Source of the DNA: Paracoccus aminovorans
GTDB taxonomy: Bacteria > Pseudomonadota > Alphaproteobacteria > Rhodobacterales > Rhodobacteraceae
Direction: 5' to 3'
Assembly: GCF_001546115.1 (NCBI RefSeq)
Contig: NZ_KQ955211.1
Location: 94,435-158,434, forward strand
DNA length: 64,000 nt
The notes beneath the pieces were generated by a model. That model made no database searches. It worked only from the letters and a program-made list of their open reading frames with translations, and was not told the DNA's origin. Positions 25,307 through 33,993 of the stretch are shown piece by piece. Numbering within the stretch: the stretch's first letter is position 1; every line of letters starts with the position of its first letter. The position numbers and the translations under genes were made by a program.

Positions 25307-26134
25307 ATGGAGGATTTCGTCACCACCTTCGACAGCACCGTCGATAACGCGCTGTTCTGGCTGACCGACCATGCCGCCTTCATCTTCGACGGCGCCCGCG
25401 CGCTGCTCGAGGGGCTGTTCGACGCCGTGCAATGGCTGTTGCTGCTGCCGCCCTTCTACGTGACCGCGGCGCTGGTCGGGCTTTTGGCCTGGCGGGTGCT
25501 GGGCCTGGGGGCCGGCATCGCCACCGCCGTCGCGCTGGCGGCCTGCGCCGCGATGGGGCTGTGGTCCGAGACCATGGCCACGCTGGCGCTGGTCATCGCC
25601 GCCACCGTCATCGCGCTGGCGGTCAGCCTGCCCTTGGGGGTGATGGCCGGGCTGATGCCGCGGCTGGACCGGGCGCTGGTGCCGGTGCTGGACCTGATCC
25701 AGACCATGCCGCCCTATATCTACCTGCTGCCCTCGATCGCGCTGCTGGGCTTTGGCCCGGCCACGGCGCTGGTCGCCACGGTGATCGTGGCCATGCCGCC
25801 GGCGATCCGGCTGACCAGCCTCGGCATCCGCCAGACCCCGCACGAGTTCATCGAGCTGGGCCAGGCCACGGGCGTGACGCCGGCGCAGATGTTCTGGAAG
25901 ATCCGGCTGCCCTTTGCGCTGCCCTCGATCATGGCGGGCGTGAACCAGAGCCTGATGATGGCCTTCGGCATGGTGGTGATCGCCGGCATCGTCGGCTCGG
26001 GCGGGCTTGGCGAGACGATCTACGGCGCCATCCGCACGCTGGACATCGCGACATCCATCAACGCCTCGATCGCCATCGTGGTGCTGACCATGGTGCTGGA
26101 CCGCGTCACCCAAAGCCTTGCGAGGACGAAATGA
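25307..26134 (+). CDS. proW: Glycine betaine-type ABC permease 1 (ProW family)
   Basis: 275 aa with about six membrane segments. The BPD_transp_1 coupling motif is present (EFIELGQATGVTPAQMFWKIRLPFALPSIMAGVNQS), and LIQTMPPYIYLLPSIALLGFGPATA is typical of the betaine/choline branch. The ATG overlaps nothing but lies 9 bp after proV. Its stop overlaps the next permease start (ATGA), so the two are coupled. Two related permeases imply a heterodimer. Confidence 0.9.
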   Translation: MEDFVTTFDSTVDNALFWLTDHAAFIFDGARALLEGLFDAVQWLLLLPPFYVTAALVGLLAWRVLGLGAGIATAVALAACAAMGLWSETMATLALVIAATVIALAVSLPLGVMAGLMPRLDRALVPVLDLIQTMPPYIYLLPSIALLGFGPATALVATVIVAMPPAIRLTSLGIRQTPHEFIELGQATGVTPAQMFWKIRLPFALPSIMAGVNQSLMMAFGMVVIAGIVGSGGLGETIYGAIRTLDIATSINASIAIVVLTMVLDRVTQSLARTK

Positions 26135-26955
26135 CCTTTAATCCCGGAGCCTTTCTCGCCCCCGTCGTCGACTGGCTGAACGCCAATTTCCACGGCTTCT
26201 TCGCGGTGATCACCCGGGTCATCGAGGCCGTGCTGGGCGCCATCGAGGGCGCGCTGCTGGTACTGCCGCCCTGGGCGCTGATTGCGCTGGTCGCGTTGGC
26301 GGCCTTCTTTGCCGCCGGGCGCCGGGTCGCGGTGCTGTCGGCCTGCTGCCTGGGGTTCTGCTGGCTGATGGGCCTGTGGACCGGCGCGATGCAGACCATC
26401 GCGCTGGTGGTGGTCGCGGTGTTGATCGCCGTCGCCATCGCCTTTCCGCTGGGCATCCTGGCCGCGCGCCGGCCGCGGGTCGAGGCGGCGCTGCGCCCGA
26501 TCCTCGACGTGATGCAGACGGTGCCGCCCTGGGTCTATCTGATCCCGGCGGTGATGATCTTCAGCCTGGGCAAGGTGCCGGCGATCATCGCCACCATCGT
26601 CTATGGCATCCCGCCGATGCTGCGCCTGACCACGCTGGCCTTTCGCGGCGTGCCGACGGACCTCAAGGAACTGGGCGAGGCCATCGGCGCGAAGCCCGGC
26701 ACCATCCTGTGGAAGATCGAGTTCCCGGCCGCGACGCCCACGCTGCTGGTCGGGCTGAACCAATGCATCCTTCTGTCGCTGGCCATGGTGGTGCTGGCGG
26801 GGCTGGTCGGCGCCGGCGGTCTTGGCGCCGAGGTCACGCGCGGCCTGACGCGGATGGAGATGGGCCTTGGCCTGCGCGCCGGCCTTGCCATCGTCGCCAT
26901 CGCCCTGCTGCTCGACCGGCTCTCCCGCGGCGCGCTCGAAAAGAAAAGGGCGTGA
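26131..26955 (+). CDS. Glycine betaine-type ABC permease 2 (ProW family)
   Basis: 274 aa, closely similar in layout to the preceding permease: ILDVMQTVPPWVYLIPAVMIFSLGKVPA and the coupling loop DLKELGEAIGAKPGTILWKIEFPAATPTLLVGLNQC. Six membrane segments are likely. It starts by ATGA overlap. The duplicated permease gene distinguishes this operon from the single-ProW systems of enterobacteria. Last gene of the operon; no clear terminator follows before the cold-shock gene. Confidence 0.9.
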   Translation: MTFNPGAFLAPVVDWLNANFHGFFAVITRVIEAVLGAIEGALLVLPPWALIALVALAAFFAAGRRVAVLSACCLGFCWLMGLWTGAMQTIALVVVAVLIAVAIAFPLGILAARRPRVEAALRPILDVMQTVPPWVYLIPAVMIFSLGKVPAIIATIVYGIPPMLRLTTLAFRGVPTDLKELGEAIGAKPGTILWKIEFPAATPTLLVGLNQCILLSLAMVVLAGLVGAGGLGAEVTRGLTRMEMGLGLRAGLAIVAIALLLDRLSRGALEKKRA

Positions 26956-26980
26956 GGGGCGATAATTTTCACCTTCCCCC

Positions 26981-27009
26981 TCGAAAACCGGGTCATGCTG
27001 CGCTATATA
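26981..27009 (+). promoter_or_regulatory. Candidate promoter of the cold-shock gene
   Basis: TCGAAA (26981-26986) and TATATA (27004-27009) with a 17-bp gap. Transcription from here would give a leader of about 100 nt before ATG 27119, in line with the long 5' leaders of cold-shock genes. Assigned by eye. Confidence 0.4.
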
Positions 27010-27118
27010 GGGGCGGCATACCTATGTTCGGACCTGATTCCTTTCGGCTCAGCTTTCGATCTTCAGCTTTGCCGGGCCGCTGCATGTCGCGAGCGGCATC
27101 TATATAAGGAATGACACG

Positions 27119-27325
27119 ATGGCCAATGGCACCGTGAAATGGTTCAACGCCACCAAGGGTTTCGGCTTCATCGCCCCCGAAGGCGGTTCGAAGGACGTTT
27201 TCGTCCATATCTCGGCGCTGGAGCGTGCCGGCCTGCGCGGTCTGAACGACGGCCAGGCGGTGACCTTCGACCTGGAGCGTGACCGCAACGGTCGCGAATC
27301 GGCGACGAACCTGGCGCTGGCATAA
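27119..27325 (+). CDS. cspA: Cold-shock protein (CspA family)
   Basis: 68 aa, one complete cold-shock domain. The RNA-binding motifs RNP1 (KGFGFIAP) and RNP2 (DVFVHIS) are intact, and the N-terminus ANGTVKWFNATKGFGF is canonical. It acts as a single-strand RNA/DNA chaperone in the cytoplasm. AAGGAATGACACG precedes the ATG. A long leader and a strong terminator make it a stand-alone unit. Whether it is cold-induced cannot be read from the sequence. Confidence 0.95.
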   Translation: MANGTVKWFNATKGFGFIAPEGGSKDVFVHISALERAGLRGLNDGQAVTFDLERDRNGRESATNLALA

Positions 27326-27345
27326 GCCAACCGACATTGCATGAA

Positions 27346-27381
27346 GGCGGGGCCGGCGATGTCGGCCCCGCCTTTCTTTTT
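27346..27381 (+). terminator. Intrinsic terminator of the cold-shock gene
   Basis: Perfect 10-bp stem GGCGGGGCCG / CGGCCCCGCC with a 7-nt loop, followed by TTTCTTTTT. The strongest terminator in the window. Confidence 0.9.
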
Positions 27382-27435
27382 GCCCGACCGGCGGCCCCGC
27401 GCGGTCGGGGCAGCATTTTTCATCAAGGAAACACC

Positions 27436-27687
27436 ATGATCGAGATTCACTGGGGCACGCCCCTGAGCTTCGTCGTCTCGCCACAGGGCGACGTGCAGAA
27501 ATTCAGCACCATCGAGCAGGCCCATTATTGGCTGTGCCGCAAATGGCCGGTGGCCGACCCGGCCCGCGGCCAGGCGCTGCGCCAGGTCGAGGCGGCGATG
27601 AACTGCCTTGTCCCGGTCGGCGCGGCGCGGCAGTCCTTTGCCGAGGCCGCCGCAAGCGCCGGTTTCGTGCCGGCGCTGGCGGCCTGA
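27436..27687 (+). CDS. DUF982 domain protein
   Basis: 83 aa from ATG 27436 (AAGGAAACACC upstream). The pattern WGTPLSFVVSPQGDVQKFSTIEQAHYWLCRKWPVADPARGQALRQVEAAM is that of DUF982, a small alphaproteobacterial protein of unknown function, often found as paralogues. No signal peptide or membrane segment. It converges with the TetR gene 4 bp away. Confidence 0.85.
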   Translation: MIEIHWGTPLSFVVSPQGDVQKFSTIEQAHYWLCRKWPVADPARGQALRQVEAAMNCLVPVGAARQSFAEAAASAGFVPALAA

Positions 27688-27691
27688 GGCC

Positions 27692-28291
27692 CTAGCGCAC
27701 CGCCTTGATGCCTTCCAGGATCAGGGTGGTCGCCACGTCGGCGTAATCCTCGCGCGTGATGCGGCCGCCGTCGCGGAACCACATGTAGACCCAGTTCATC
27801 ATGCCAAAGAGCGACATGGTGACCGGCGTCAGCAGCGGGCGCTGCGGGTCGTCGAGGTCGGGGTTGATCTGCCGCAGCACCAGCGCGAAATGCTTGACGA
27901 TGCGGCGTTCCAGCGCCAGGATCTCGGCCTTCTGCTCGTCCGACAGCGCCGAGGTGGCATTGAGCTGCACCTTGTGCTGGTTGTCGGCGCCGCGATAGCA
28001 TTCCAGCACCGTGCCGACCAGCTTGCGCAGCCGCTGCTCGGGTGCCAGGGTGGCGTCGTCGGCCTGTTCGATGGCCTCGTCCAGTTCCTCCAGATGGGTG
28101 ACGATGATGGCGAAGATCAGCGCGTCCTTGCTGGGATAATAGTGATAAAGCAGGGCCTTGGAGACATGGGCATGGGCCGCGATCTGCGCCATCGAGGCCT
28201 TTTCCATGCCCAGTTCGGCAAAGACCTCGGCCGCGCTGTCCAGCAATCCGCGCTGCTTTTCCTCGAAATCCGTCGCCCGTGTCCGAGCCAT
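27692..28291 (-). CDS. paaR: TetR-family regulator of phenylacetate genes (PaaR-like)
   Basis: 199 aa. The N-terminal HTH is LLDSAAEVFAELGMEKASMAQIAAHAHVSKALLYHYYPSKDALIFAII, followed by a ligand-binding domain. It sits directly downstream of paaK, in the same direction, as TetR-type PaaR genes do in related alphaproteobacteria, where phenylacetyl-CoA is the expected inducer. The palindrome between paaG and paaN is a probable target. Gene name is by context. Confidence 0.75.
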   Translation of the reverse strand: MARTRATDFEEKQRGLLDSAAEVFAELGMEKASMAQIAAHAHVSKALLYHYYPSKDALIFAIIVTHLEELDEAIEQADDATLAPEQRLRKLVGTVLECYRGADNQHKVQLNATSALSDEQKAEILALERRIVKHFALVLRQINPDLDDPQRPLLTPVTMSLFGMMNWVYMWFRDGGRITREDYADVATTLILEGIKAVR

Positions 28292-28426
28292 GCCGTCCTC
28301 ATGTCTTCTGGTCTTTCGACGCGCCGGGGCGCGAATGGCACAGGGGCCCGACCGGCCCCCCCGCCGCTTTAGCGGGTTTTCCCGCCGCTGTCATGCCCGG
28401 CCCGGCGTCGCGGTGTCGCGGGCGGC

Positions 28427-29737
28427 TCAACCCTTCGGCCGGTTGTCGATCACCCGCTTGGCCTTGCCTTCCGAGCGGGCGATGCCGTTCGGATCCCTGA
28501 CCTCGATCCTGGTCGAGACGCCGACCACCGACTTGATGTGATGCGCCAGCTCCTTGGCGGATTTGGCGCGGGCGTCGGCATCGGCCATCGCCTCGGCGCA
28601 TTCGACATGCACGGTCATGTTGTCCATGCGGCCGGCGCGCGTCAGCTCGATCTGGAAATGCGGCGCCAAGCCCGCGCATTTCAGGATCTGCTCCTCGATC
28701 TGGGTCGGGAAGACATTGACGCCGCGCAGGATGATCATGTCGTCGCTGCGGCCGGTGATCTTCTCGATCCGCCGCATCGAGCGCGCGGTGCCGGGCAGGA
28801 TGCGGGTCAGGTCGCGGGTGCGGTAGCGCACCATCGGCAGGGCTTCCTTGGTCAGCGTGGTAAAGACCAGCTCGCCCATCTCGCCGTCGGGCAGCACCGC
28901 GCCGGTGACCGGGTCGATGATCTCGGGAAAGAAGTGATCCTCCCAGATATGCAGCCCGTCCTTGGTCTCGACGCATTCCATGGCGACGCCGGGGCCCATG
29001 ATCTCGGAAAGGCCGTAGATGTCGACGGCGTGCATGTCGAAGGCTTCCTCGATTTCCTGGCGCATGGCGTTGGTCCAGGGCTCGGCGCCGAAGATGCCGA
29101 TCTCCAGCGAGCTTTCGCGCGGGTCGAGGCCCTGGCGGCGGAATTCGTCCAGGATCGACAGCATGTAGCTGGGCGTGACCATGATGATGCGCGGCTTGAA
29201 GTCGTGGATCAGCGTCACCTGCCGCTCGGTCATGCCGCCCGACATCGGCACCACGGTGCAGCCCAGCCGCTCGGCGCCGTAATGCGCGCCGATGCCGCCG
29301 GTGAACAGCCCGTAGCCATAGGCGTTGTGCAGCATGTCGCCGGCCCGGCCGCCCGCCGCGCGGATCGAGCGCGCGATCAGGTTCGCCCAATGGTCGATGT
29401 CGGCTTGCGTATAGCCCACCACGGTCGGCTTGCCGGTGGTCCCGGACGAGCCGTGGATGCGCACCAGCTTGGTCTGCGGCACCGCGAACATGCCGAAGGG
29501 ATAGGTGTCGCGCAGGTCCTGCTTCACCGTGAAGGGGAATTTCGCGATGTCCTTGAGCGACTTCAGATCCTCGGGATGCACATCCGCCTGGATGAAGCGG
29601 TTGCGGTAGAAGGGCGAGTTCTCGAAGGCGTGCTTCAGCGAACGCTTCATGCGGTGGAACTGCAGCGCCTCGATCTCGTCGCGCGAGGCGGTTTCGATCG
29701 GGTCCAGTTCCTTGCGGTTCGGGGACAGGTCTTGCAT
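28427..29737 (-). CDS. paaK: Phenylacetate-CoA ligase
   Basis: 436 aa from ATG 29737 (GGGAGGAAGCC upstream); an in-frame extension to 29830 is not PaaK-like. Adenylation motifs are VRIHGSSGTTGKPTVVGYT, IFGAEPWTNAMRQEIEEAF, DIYGLSEIMGPGVAMEC, and the C-terminal GRSDDMIILRGVNVFPTQIEEQIL. It makes phenylacetyl-CoA from phenylacetate, ATP and CoA, the first step of the aerobic pathway. It is downstream of paaI and paaG in the same direction, 34 bp after paaI. Confidence 0.95.
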   Translation of the reverse strand: MQDLSPNRKELDPIETASRDEIEALQFHRMKRSLKHAFENSPFYRNRFIQADVHPEDLKSLKDIAKFPFTVKQDLRDTYPFGMFAVPQTKLVRIHGSSGTTGKPTVVGYTQADIDHWANLIARSIRAAGGRAGDMLHNAYGYGLFTGGIGAHYGAERLGCTVVPMSGGMTERQVTLIHDFKPRIIMVTPSYMLSILDEFRRQGLDPRESSLEIGIFGAEPWTNAMRQEIEEAFDMHAVDIYGLSEIMGPGVAMECVETKDGLHIWEDHFFPEIIDPVTGAVLPDGEMGELVFTTLTKEALPMVRYRTRDLTRILPGTARSMRRIEKITGRSDDMIILRGVNVFPTQIEEQILKCAGLAPHFQIELTRAGRMDNMTVHVECAEAMADADARAKSAKELAHHIKSVVGVSTRIEVRDPNGIARSEGKAKRVIDNRPKG

Positions 29738-29771
29738 GGCTTCCTCCCTATGCAAAGCGGCGTCCGGGGGG

Positions 29772-30215
29772 TCAGCCCGGCAGGTGGGTTCCCTTGACGG
29801 TGCGCGAATGGCCGCGGAATTCGGCGACATGCTCGCCCGTCTGGTTGGTGATGCGTATGTCGTAGATCCCCGAGCGGCCGCGCCGCGAAACCTCGCGTGC
29901 CGTGGCCGTCAGCCGGTCTCCGATCCGGCCGGGAACAAGATAGGTGATCGCGCAGTGTTGCGCCACGGTCAGCTGGTTGTAGCTGTTGCAGGCAAAGGCG
30001 AAGGCGCTGTCGGCCAGCGTGAAGATATAGCCGCCGTGGCAATTGCCGTGGCCGTTCGACATGGCGGCCGTGATGGTCATGGACAGCGTCGCCGCGCCCG
30101 GAGCGATGTGGTCCAGGCTCATGTCCAGGCGCTGGCTGGCGCTGTCGTCGTTCCACATGGCACGGGCGCTGGCCTCGGCCAGTTCCTGCGGGGTCATTTC
30201 GGCTGCGGGTTTCAT
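29772..30215 (-). CDS. paaI: Hydroxyphenylacetyl-CoA thioesterase PaaI
   Basis: 147 aa, hotdog fold. Signature NGHGNCHGGYIFTLADSAFAFACNSYN, with the catalytic Asp in LADSAF, then AQHCAITYLVPGRIGDRLTATA. PaaI hydrolyses stalled ring-hydroxylated CoA thioesters to free CoA in the phenylacetate pathway. ATG 30215 overlaps the paaG stop by ATGA. Confidence 0.93.
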   Translation of the reverse strand: MKPAAEMTPQELAEASARAMWNDDSASQRLDMSLDHIAPGAATLSMTITAAMSNGHGNCHGGYIFTLADSAFAFACNSYNQLTVAQHCAITYLVPGRIGDRLTATAREVSRRGRSGIYDIRITNQTGEHVAEFRGHSRTVKGTHLPG

Positions 30216-31000
30216 TGGCCACGGAACTCCGGCTTGCGTTTCTGCAGGAAGGCGCTGACGCCTTCGGCATAATCGGCGCTGCGGCCGGCGCGGCGCTGGC
30301 CGTCGCGTTCCAGGTCCAGCTGCCGGTCCAGGCTGTTGTCGGCGGCGGCCTGGATCAGCTGCTTGGTCAGCCCCAGGCCCAGCGTCGGCCCGGCCGCCAG
30401 GGCCTTGGCGAGCGCCATGGCCTCGTCCATCAGCTGGGCGTCCTCGACGGCCTTCCAGATCAGGCCCCAGTCGGCGGCCTTTGCGGCCGGCAGCGGCTCG
30501 GCGGTCAGCGCCAGCGCCTTGGCACGGGGCTCGCCCAGGATGCGGGACAGCGACCACGAGCCGCCGGCATCCGGCACCAGCCCGATTTTCGAGAACGCCT
30601 GCACGAATTTCGCCGATTGTGCCGCCAGCACGATGTCGCAGGCCAGCGCGATATTGGCGCCGGCGCCCGCCGCCACGCCGTTCACCGCGCAGACCACCGG
30701 CTTTTCCAGCGCGCGGATCAGCCGGATCGTCGGATTGTAGTAGTTTTCCAGCGTCTGGCCCAGGTCCGGTGCCTCGGTCGCCTTGGACGGATCGCGGTCG
30801 CCCAGGTCCTGCCCGGCGCAGAAGCCGCGCCCGGCGCCGGTCAGCAGCACGGCACGCACCGCCGCGTCGTCATGGGCGCGCTTCAGCCCGGCGTGCAAGG
30901 CCAGGTGCATGTCCACGTTGAAGGCATTCAGTTTCTCGGGGCGGTTCAGCGTCAGAACCAACACGCCATCGGCCAAGGCCGTCAGGACCGTTTCCGTCAT
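30212..31000 (-). CDS. paaG: Ring-1,2-epoxyphenylacetyl-CoA isomerase PaaG
   Basis: 262 aa from ATG 31000; the frame upstream to 31051 is not conserved-looking. Crotonase fold: GAGRGFCAGQDLGDRD (oxyanion hole and catalytic Asp region), KPVVCAVNGVAAGAGANIALACDIVLAA and SKIGLVPDAGGSWSLSRILG. It converts the ring epoxide to the oxepin. First gene of paaG-paaI-paaK-paaR, divergent from paaN. The multicomponent epoxidase genes paaABCDE are not in the window. Confidence 0.92.
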   Translation of the reverse strand: MTETVLTALADGVLVLTLNRPEKLNAFNVDMHLALHAGLKRAHDDAAVRAVLLTGAGRGFCAGQDLGDRDPSKATEAPDLGQTLENYYNPTIRLIRALEKPVVCAVNGVAAGAGANIALACDIVLAAQSAKFVQAFSKIGLVPDAGGSWSLSRILGEPRAKALALTAEPLPAAKAADWGLIWKAVEDAQLMDEAMALAKALAAGPTLGLGLTKQLIQAAADNSLDRQLDLERDGQRRAGRSADYAEGVSAFLQKRKPEFRGQ

Positions 31001-31056
31001 GAGTTGCTCCCAGGCCCACTCCCTCCGGGCCTCTGAAAATTTTTGTTGCATAAACC

Positions 31057-31068
31057 GACCGGCCGGTC
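31057..31068. promoter_or_regulatory. Palindromic operator between paaG and paaN
   Basis: GACCGGCCGGTC, a perfect 12-bp palindrome within ACCGACCGGCCGGTCAAT, 57 bp from the paaG start and 34 bp from the paaN start. Its form and place suit a TetR-type repressor serving both divergent units. Binding by the nearby TetR protein is inferred. Confidence 0.65.
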
Positions 31069-31101
31069 AATGATAAATCGGAGCAAGCGAGGGAGGACGC
31101 T

Positions 31102-32751
31102 TTGGACGAGCTTTTCGAACGCCATCGGGACATGCTGGATGCCGCGCTGGCGGCGGCTCGTTCGCGCGCGTTCTGGACGCCCTTCCCCGAGGTGCCGAGC
31201 GGCAAGGTCTATGGCGAAACCGCGCGCGAGGACGGTGCGGCGGGTTTCGCGGCCTTGCGTGATTCGCGGCTGGACCTGCCCGGCCATCCAGGCACGGACT
31301 GGATCGGAGCCGAGGTCTCGCCCTTTGGCGGCGCCTTGGGAATCACCTATCCGGCGGCGGATGCGGCCGCGCTGATCGCCGCGGCGCAGGCGGCCGCCCC
31401 GGCGCTGGCCGAAGCCGCGCCCGAGACCCGCGTGGGTGCCTGCCTCGAGGCGCTGGTGCGGCTCAACCGCGACAGTTTCCTGATGGGCCATGCGGTGATG
31501 CACACCACCGGCCAGCCCTTTGCCATGGCATTCCAGGCAGGCGGGCCGCATGCCCAGGACCGGGGGCTGGAGGCCGTGGCGATGGCCTGGGACGAGATGA
31601 CCCGATTCGCCCCCGCCGCGCGCTGGGAAAAGCCGCAGGGCAAGGCCGCGCCCATCGTGCTGGAAAAGCACTGGTCGCTGGTGCCGGCCGGGCTTTCGCT
31701 GGCCATCGGCTGCAATACCTTCCCGACCTGGAACAGCTATTCGGGCATGTTCGCCAGCCTCGCCACCGGCAATCCGGTGATCGTGAAGCCGCATCCGGCG
31801 GCGGTGCTGCCGCTGGCGCTGGCCGTGCGCACCCTGCGCGCGGTGCTGGCCGAGGCCGGGCTGCCCGCCGATTCGGTGCTGCTGGCCGTGGACCGCAAGG
31901 GCGCCGAGATCACCACGCGGCTCGCCACCGATCCGGCGGTGCGGCTGATCGACTATACCGGCTCGGGCGCCTTCGGGGCCTGGCTGCGCAGCCATGCGAC
32001 GCAGGCGCAGATCTTTGCCGAAGAGGCCGGGGTCAATACCGTCACCATCGCCGCCACGGACGACTTTGCCGGCATGTGCGCCAATCTGGCGTTCTCGCTG
32101 GCGCTCTATTCCGGCCAGATGTGCACGGCGCCGCAGAACATCTATGTGCCCGAGGCCGGCATCGACACCGACCAGGGGAACCGCAGCTTCGACGAGGTCG
32201 GCCGTGCCCTGGCGGCGGCGGTGGACGCGCTGCTGTCGGACCCGGCCCGCGCCGCCGGCGTCTGCGGCGCCGTCGCCAACCCGGCCACGCTGGCCCGCAT
32301 CGCCGAGACCCGGGCGCGCGGCCGCATCCTGCGCGATTCGGCGCCGCTGGGACAGGGGCGCACCGCGACGCCGCTGCTGCTGGCGCTGAACGACGGCGAC
32401 CCCTTGGCCGAGGAGGAATGCTTCGGCCCCATCGGTTTCGTCATCGCCGTGCCGGATGCCGATGCGGGCATCCGTCGCGCCGCCGACCTGGCCCGACGCA
32501 AGGGCGCCATCACCGCCGCGCTTTACGACACCGATGAAAGCCGCATCGCCCGCGCCGCCCGTGCCTTTGTCGCGGCGGGCGTCAACCTGTCGGTGAACCT
32601 GACCGGCAATATCTTCGTCAACCAGTCGGCGGCCTTCAGCGACTTCCACGTCACCGGAGCCAATCCGGCCGGCAATGCCAGCCTGACCGACACCGCCTTC
32701 GTCGCCAACCGCTTCCGCCGCGCCATGTGGCGGCGGCCGGTGGCGGCCTGA
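31102..32751 (+). CDS. paaN: Phenylacetate-pathway aldehyde dehydrogenase PaaN type (ring-opening product oxidation)
   Basis: 549 aa. The start is TTG 31102, set by GGGAGGACGCT; no ATG is in a sensible place. It has the aldehyde dehydrogenase fold with catalytic Cys in YSGQMCTAPQNIYVP, Glu in FAEEAGVNTVTIA, and the NAD loop DYTGSGAFGAWL. Unlike E. coli PaaZ (about 680 aa) it lacks the MaoC-like hydratase half, so oxepin-CoA hydrolysis would need a separate enzyme. PaaN-type proteins of this length are known in other bacteria. Followed by livK at 27 bp, probably one transcript. Confidence 0.85.
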   Translation: MDELFERHRDMLDAALAAARSRAFWTPFPEVPSGKVYGETAREDGAAGFAALRDSRLDLPGHPGTDWIGAEVSPFGGALGITYPAADAAALIAAAQAAAPALAEAAPETRVGACLEALVRLNRDSFLMGHAVMHTTGQPFAMAFQAGGPHAQDRGLEAVAMAWDEMTRFAPAARWEKPQGKAAPIVLEKHWSLVPAGLSLAIGCNTFPTWNSYSGMFASLATGNPVIVKPHPAAVLPLALAVRTLRAVLAEAGLPADSVLLAVDRKGAEITTRLATDPAVRLIDYTGSGAFGAWLRSHATQAQIFAEEAGVNTVTIAATDDFAGMCANLAFSLALYSGQMCTAPQNIYVPEAGIDTDQGNRSFDEVGRALAAAVDALLSDPARAAGVCGAVANPATLARIAETRARGRILRDSAPLGQGRTATPLLLALNDGDPLAEEECFGPIGFVIAVPDADAGIRRAADLARRKGAITAALYDTDESRIARAARAFVAAGVNLSVNLTGNIFVNQSAAFSDFHVTGANPAGNASLTDTAFVANRFRRAMWRRPVAA

Positions 32752-32778
32752 ACCAAGAATCTCTGGGAGGAGAAAACC

Positions 32779-33924
32779 ATGAAGACGACCCTGAAGACGG
32801 CCGCCCCGGCCGCCCTGATCGCGCTTGGCCTAGCCACGGCCGCCAGCGCCGAATTGAAGATCGGCGCCTCGATCTCGGCCACCGGCCCGGCCGCGTTCCT
32901 GGGCGACCCCGAGGCCAAGACCCTGGAAATGCTGGTCGAAGAACTGAACGCCAAGGGCGGCATCAACGGCGAGCCGGTCGAGCTGGTGCTTTACGACGAC
33001 GGCGGCGACGCCAACAAGGCGCGCACCTTCGCCACCCGCCTGATCGAGGATGACGAGGTCCAGGCCATCATCGGCGGCACCACCACCGGCACCAGCATGT
33101 CGATCCTGGCCGTGGCCGAGGATGCCGAGGTGCCCTTCATCTCGCTGGCCGGCGCCATCGACATCATCCAGCCGGTCAAGCCCTGGACCTTCAAGACCCC
33201 GCACACCGACCGCATGGCCTGCCAGAAGATCTTCGAGGACATGAAGAAGCAGGGCATCGCCAGGATCGGCATGATCTCGGGCACCGACGGGTTCGGCGCC
33301 TCGATGCAGGCGCAATGCAAGGACGTGGTCGCGGATTACGGCATCGAGGTCGTCGCGGACGAGACCTATGATCCGAAGGACGCCGACATGACGGCGCAGC
33401 TGACCAAGATCAAGAACGCCGAGGGCGTGCAGGCGGTGCTGAACCCGGGCTTCGGCCAGGGCCCGTCCATCGTGACCCGCAACTACAAGCAGCTGGCGAT
33501 CGACCTGCCGCTGTATCAGTCGCACGGCGTCGCCTCGGACGGGTTCATCGAGCTGGCGGGCGCGGATGCGGCCGAGGGCGTGCGCCTGCCCGGCACCGCG
33601 CTGCTGGTGGCCGCGCTGCTGGCCGAGGGCGATGCGCAAAAGCCGGTCGTGACCGCCTACAAGGCCGCCTATGAGGGCAAGTTCAAGCAGCCGGTCAGCA
33701 CCTTCGGCGGCTATGCCCATGACGGTTTCGCGCTGCTCACCGACGCCGTGACCCGCGCCGGCTCGACCGAGCCGCAGGCGATCCGCGATGCGCTGGAGGC
33801 GACCAAGGCGCTGGCCGGCACCACCGGCATCTATACCATGACGCCCGAGGATCACCTGGGCCTCGACCTGTCGGCCTTCCGCATGCTGCAGGTCAAGGAC
33901 GGCAAGTGGACCATCGTCGAGTAA
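32779..33924 (+). CDS. livK: Branched-chain amino acid-type ABC substrate-binding protein
   Basis: 381 aa with signal peptide MKTTLKTAAPAALIALGLATAASA. Type I periplasmic-binding fold: LKIGASISATGPAAFLGDPEAKTLEMLVEELNAKGGINGEPVELVLYDDGGDANKA, GGTTTGTSMSILAVAEDAEVPFISLAGA, and GFAL in the C-terminal lobe. It lies in a run of phenylacetate genes, so phenylacetate or another aromatic acid is a plausible ligand in place of leucine. ATG has GGGAGGAGAAAACC upstream. Confidence 0.88.
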   Translation: MKTTLKTAAPAALIALGLATAASAELKIGASISATGPAAFLGDPEAKTLEMLVEELNAKGGINGEPVELVLYDDGGDANKARTFATRLIEDDEVQAIIGGTTTGTSMSILAVAEDAEVPFISLAGAIDIIQPVKPWTFKTPHTDRMACQKIFEDMKKQGIARIGMISGTDGFGASMQAQCKDVVADYGIEVVADETYDPKDADMTAQLTKIKNAEGVQAVLNPGFGQGPSIVTRNYKQLAIDLPLYQSHGVASDGFIELAGADAAEGVRLPGTALLVAALLAEGDAQKPVVTAYKAAYEGKFKQPVSTFGGYAHDGFALLTDAVTRAGSTEPQAIRDALEATKALAGTTGIYTMTPEDHLGLDLSAFRMLQVKDGKWTIVE

Positions 33925-33932
33925 GGCCGCCG

Positions 33933-33952
33933 CGGCCCCCGGCAGGGGGCCG
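33933..33952 (+). other. Stem-loop after the binding-protein gene
   Basis: CGGCCCCC / GGGGGCCG, an 8-bp perfect stem with a GGCA loop, 8 bp past the livK stop and 41 bp before livH. No U run. A likely stabiliser or attenuator that raises binding protein over permease. Confidence 0.55.
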
Positions 33953-33993
33953 TTCCCGCCCGACAAGGGCATAGCCAGCCTGAAAGCCTCATC

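Noticed and set aside
28367..28384. CCGC-TTTA-GCGG followed by GTTTT, a terminator-like hairpin on the plus strand
   Set aside because: No plus-strand gene ends here and the surrounding genes are on the minus strand. The stem is only 4 bp.
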